From: Halobacteriovorax marinus
Lineage (GTDB): Bacteria > Bdellovibrionota > Bacteriovoracia > Bacteriovoracales > Bacteriovoracaceae
DNA: 64,000 nt
NCBI GenBank assembly: GCA_002163155.1
Contig: MAAO01000004.1
Coordinates: forward strand, 124,001-188,000
Reading direction: 5' to 3'
The notes beneath the pieces were generated by a model, which searched no databases, was not told where the DNA came from, and saw only the letters and a list, made by a program, of their open reading frames with translations. Positions 62,241 through 64,000 of the stretch are shown here, in pieces. Both the position numbers and the translations under genes were made by a program. Numbering within the stretch: the first letter of the stretch is position 1; each line of letters begins with the position of its first letter.

Positions 62241-62744
62241 CTACTTATGCTTCTTATTAAAAGCAGCAATAACTTCATTAGTTAAATCTTTTTCAGATTT
62301 AGCATAAATGATTGGAGCCGTAGCAGACTCAATTGTAATATCTACGCCTGCTTTCTTAGAAACAGAAGTAATGATTCCTTTAATCTTTTCAAATAAAGGC
62401 TTCTTAAATTTTTGCTCAAGTTCTTGAATTTCTCTTTGGTATCCAGCTGTTTTTTGTTGAAGCTTGATAATACTTTCTTGAATTTCTTTCTGCTTTTGCC
62501 CTTTGGCTTTTTCATTCATTACAAGACTTTGCTTCTTGAAGTTTTCTTGCATCTTTCTAATTTTATTTTCTTCTTTTTTGAGAATTTTTTGTTTCTCATC
62601 AAATTTCTTTTTTAACTTATTCTTAATCATCTTCCCTTCATTTACAGAAATGATAACTTTTTGAACATCTACTTTTCCTACAACAATTGCTAAGGTCTGA
62701 GCAGACATAATCATTGCTGCTAATAAAACTAATATTTTCTTCAT
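62241..62744 (-). CDS. OmpH/Skp-family periplasmic chaperone
   Basis: 167 residues from ATG 62744, which has AAGGAG seven bases upstream (an in-frame TTG falls inside that site). Signal peptide at 1-19 (LVLLAAMIMSAQTLA), then long charged helices (about 45-120) with two short strands, the Skp jellyfish fold. Skp carries unfolded outer-membrane proteins to BAM. Directly after bamA, 28 bases apart, the usual order. Confidence 0.9.
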   Translation of the reverse strand: MKKILVLLAAMIMSAQTLAIVVGKVDVQKVIISVNEGKMIKNKLKKKFDEKQKILKKEENKIRKMQENFKKQSLVMNEKAKGQKQKEIQESIIKLQQKTAGYQREIQELEQKFKKPLFEKIKGIITSVSKKAGVDITIESATAPIIYAKSEKDLTNEVIAAFNKKHK

Positions 62745-62772
62745 TGAAAACTCCTTCAATTAATAAACAAAA

Positions 62773-64000
62773 TTAAAATAATTGTCCTATATCAAAATGG
62801 AATTGGCTACCTTCATCTTCACCTTTTCCAATTGGGTAACCAAATTCAAAACGAAGTACGCCAATTGGCGAGAACCATCTAAATCCAAATCCGTAATCCA
62901 TCTTCAGATCAAATTCGTCAAGTTTTGAAGCATCACCCGCATCAAAGAAGAGAACCCACTTTAAGCCAGCTTCTCTGGCTAAAGGATGCTCTAGCTCAAT
63001 TTGAGTATAAGCAGAAAAGGGAGAACCTGAATTAAAAGTAATGGTCTCACTCTTACCGTCGATAATAGCGTTAACCGTTTTCTTTGGACCAATATCTTCG
63101 TAAGAGTATCCTCTAAGGTTCCTAGAACCACCTAGAGTATAAAGTTCAGTTCTTGGAACCTGTCTTCCACTAGAGTCAATTTTTCCAGCAAATAGTCTTG
63201 AACGAAGAACTAAGTCTCCTACGATTTTATGAAAGTACCTGCCATCAAATTCATTTCTAAACCACTTCTTATCGCCACCAATACCTGCGTACTCAGTAGA
63301 GAAAGAAAGATAATACCCTTTAGAGGCTTCCATTCTGTTATTTCTCTTATCTTTTAGGATTGAGGACCTAATAGAAGAAGCAATTCCATTTTCCACTGAA
63401 GGATCAATAGTGGGATCATTTACTTTTTCAAGCTGAGTGTCTTCAAATTTATAAGTTACAAAGAGACGTGTGTATTCAAATACAGGATACCCAACTCTAA
63501 TATCAAAACCTTTTCTCTTATAATCATAAGAACTCGACTGCTGATCATTGGTGACAAAAATATCTCCACCGGCTGTCCACTTTGAATCAAAGAGATACGG
63601 CTCAGTAAATCCAACATTAAAAGTCTTATTATTCTTTGCCATATTCAAAGAGAAAGAAAGATTTTGTCCTAACCCTCGAAAGTTATTCTGAGCGATTGAC
63701 GCTTGAAGAAATGCACCTGTTGCCGTTGAGTAACCTGCACCAAGTGAGATTTGCCCAGTATTTCTTTCTTTTACCTGAATTTCGACATCTAGAACGTCAT
63801 CACGCCCTTGAGGAGACACTGTATTGAATACTATACTTCCTGGCTCGAAGAAACCAAGACGATTAACATTCTCTTTAGACTCTCTAAGAGATGTCCCTGA
63901 AAACATCGATCCTTCACGAATCTTCAACTCTCTTCGAACAACCTTATCTCTAGTTTTAGTATTTCCGATAACAGTAATCTTACCAAAATAAGCAATTTTA
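62773..64000 (-). CDS. bamA: Outer-membrane protein assembly factor BamA (5' end outside window)
   Basis: The frame is open to the right edge, about 409 codons visible. The first residues (KIAYFGKITVIGNTKTRDKVV) are the last POTRA repeat, after which the sequence turns into the beta barrel: repeated amphipathic strands (QISLGAGYSTATGAFLQASI), the loop VPRTELYTLGG with NLRGY (the VRGF/Y-type motif), and the C-terminal FHFDIGQLF ending in Phe. BamA inserts outer-membrane proteins. First gene in this window of the envelope cluster that runs to rpsA. Confidence 0.95.
   Translation of the reverse strand, partial: KIAYFGKITVIGNTKTRDKVVRRELKIREGSMFSGTSLRESKENVNRLGFFEPGSIVFNTVSPQGRDDVLDVEIQVKERNTGQISLGAGYSTATGAFLQASIAQNNFRGLGQNLSFSLNMAKNNKTFNVGFTEPYLFDSKWTAGGDIFVTNDQQSSSYDYKRKGFDIRVGYPVFEYTRLFVTYKFEDTQLEKVNDPTIDPSVENGIASSIRSSILKDKRNNRMEASKGYYLSFSTEYAGIGGDKKWFRNEFDGRYFHKIVGDLVLRSRLFAGKIDSSGRQVPRTELYTLGGSRNLRGYSYEDIGPKKTVNAIIDGKSETITFNSGSPFSAYTQIELEHPLAREAGLKWVLFFDAGDASKLDEFDLKMDYGFGFRWFSPIGVLRFEFGYPIGKGEDEGSQFHFDIGQLF

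Noticed and set aside
1-64000. Prophage, CRISPR or defence island
   Set aside because: No array of spaced repeats, integrase, capsid, nuclease-methylase or toxin-antitoxin pair with both protein partners was seen.

Overview
The window is 64 kb of AT-rich, densely packed Gram-negative DNA. It carries lipid A, lipoprotein and outer-membrane assembly genes, many short lipoprotein and secreted-protein genes of no known family, and two secreted serine proteases. Together with the conserved rho-prfA-prmC-murA block, this best fits a low-GC member of the Bdellovibrionota, probably a Bacteriovorax/Halobacteriovorax-like marine predator. That placement is inference; no rRNA or other taxonomic marker lies in the window. 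No tRNA, rRNA, CRISPR array, prophage or transposase gene was seen.

Layout. 1-5594 (minus): an operon of a two-part GNAT protein, a LuxE-like acyl-protein synthetase, a fused LuxC-type acyl reductase plus adenylating enzyme, and a further adenylating enzyme cut by the left edge. It looks like a fatty-acid-reductase system without luciferase. 5733-11434: lineage-specific secreted proteins and lipoproteins. 11516-16413 (minus): rho, prfA, prmC, murA and a HIT gene. 16618-18170 (plus): ruvX and mltG. 18171-25053: a large orphan membrane-associated protein, a DksA-like regulator, a hemolysin III family protein, a TIR-bounded 387 bp element encoding a 26-residue hydrophobic peptide, a solute-binding protein, a lipoprotein and a subtilase. 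25144-32344: lnt, kdsD, a BamC-like lipoprotein, a MITE-like element with an 8 bp target duplication, a HEAT-repeat protein, a coiled-coil membrane protein, an IMPase, a YacG-like protein and a class IV aminotransferase.

32411-39462 (plus, one small minus gene inside): a pantothenate/CoA cluster made of a KARI-like reductase, panB, coaX, a methyltransferase, coaBC, panC and hflX. The KARI homologue probably supplies the ketopantoate reductase step. 39471-45740 (minus): a pyrimidine operon with a malonate-semialdehyde-type dehydrogenase, URC1-like GTP cyclohydrolase II, URC4/DUF1688, upp, udk and a YHYH protein. It looks like a bacterial version of the URC uracil-degradation route, which would suit an organism that feeds on prey RNA. 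45888-52288: a degenerate receiver, unknown proteins, a truncated haemoglobin beside a soluble hybrid histidine kinase, a secreted trypsin-like protease and a beta-barrel-like protein.

52359-64000 (minus): read in transcription order, bamA (cut by the right edge), skp/ompH, lpxD, fabZ, lpxA, a Gfo/Idh/MocA oxidoreductase, lpxB, lpxK, a DUF3108 lipoprotein, a glycosyltransferase-like protein and rpsA. This is the envelope-building block.

The items most worth following are the URC-type uracil operon, the TIR-bounded hydrophobic-peptide locus whose start region is folded into an 11 bp inverted repeat, the LuxC/LuxE-like operon, the KARI-in-pan cluster and the haemoglobin-kinase pair.
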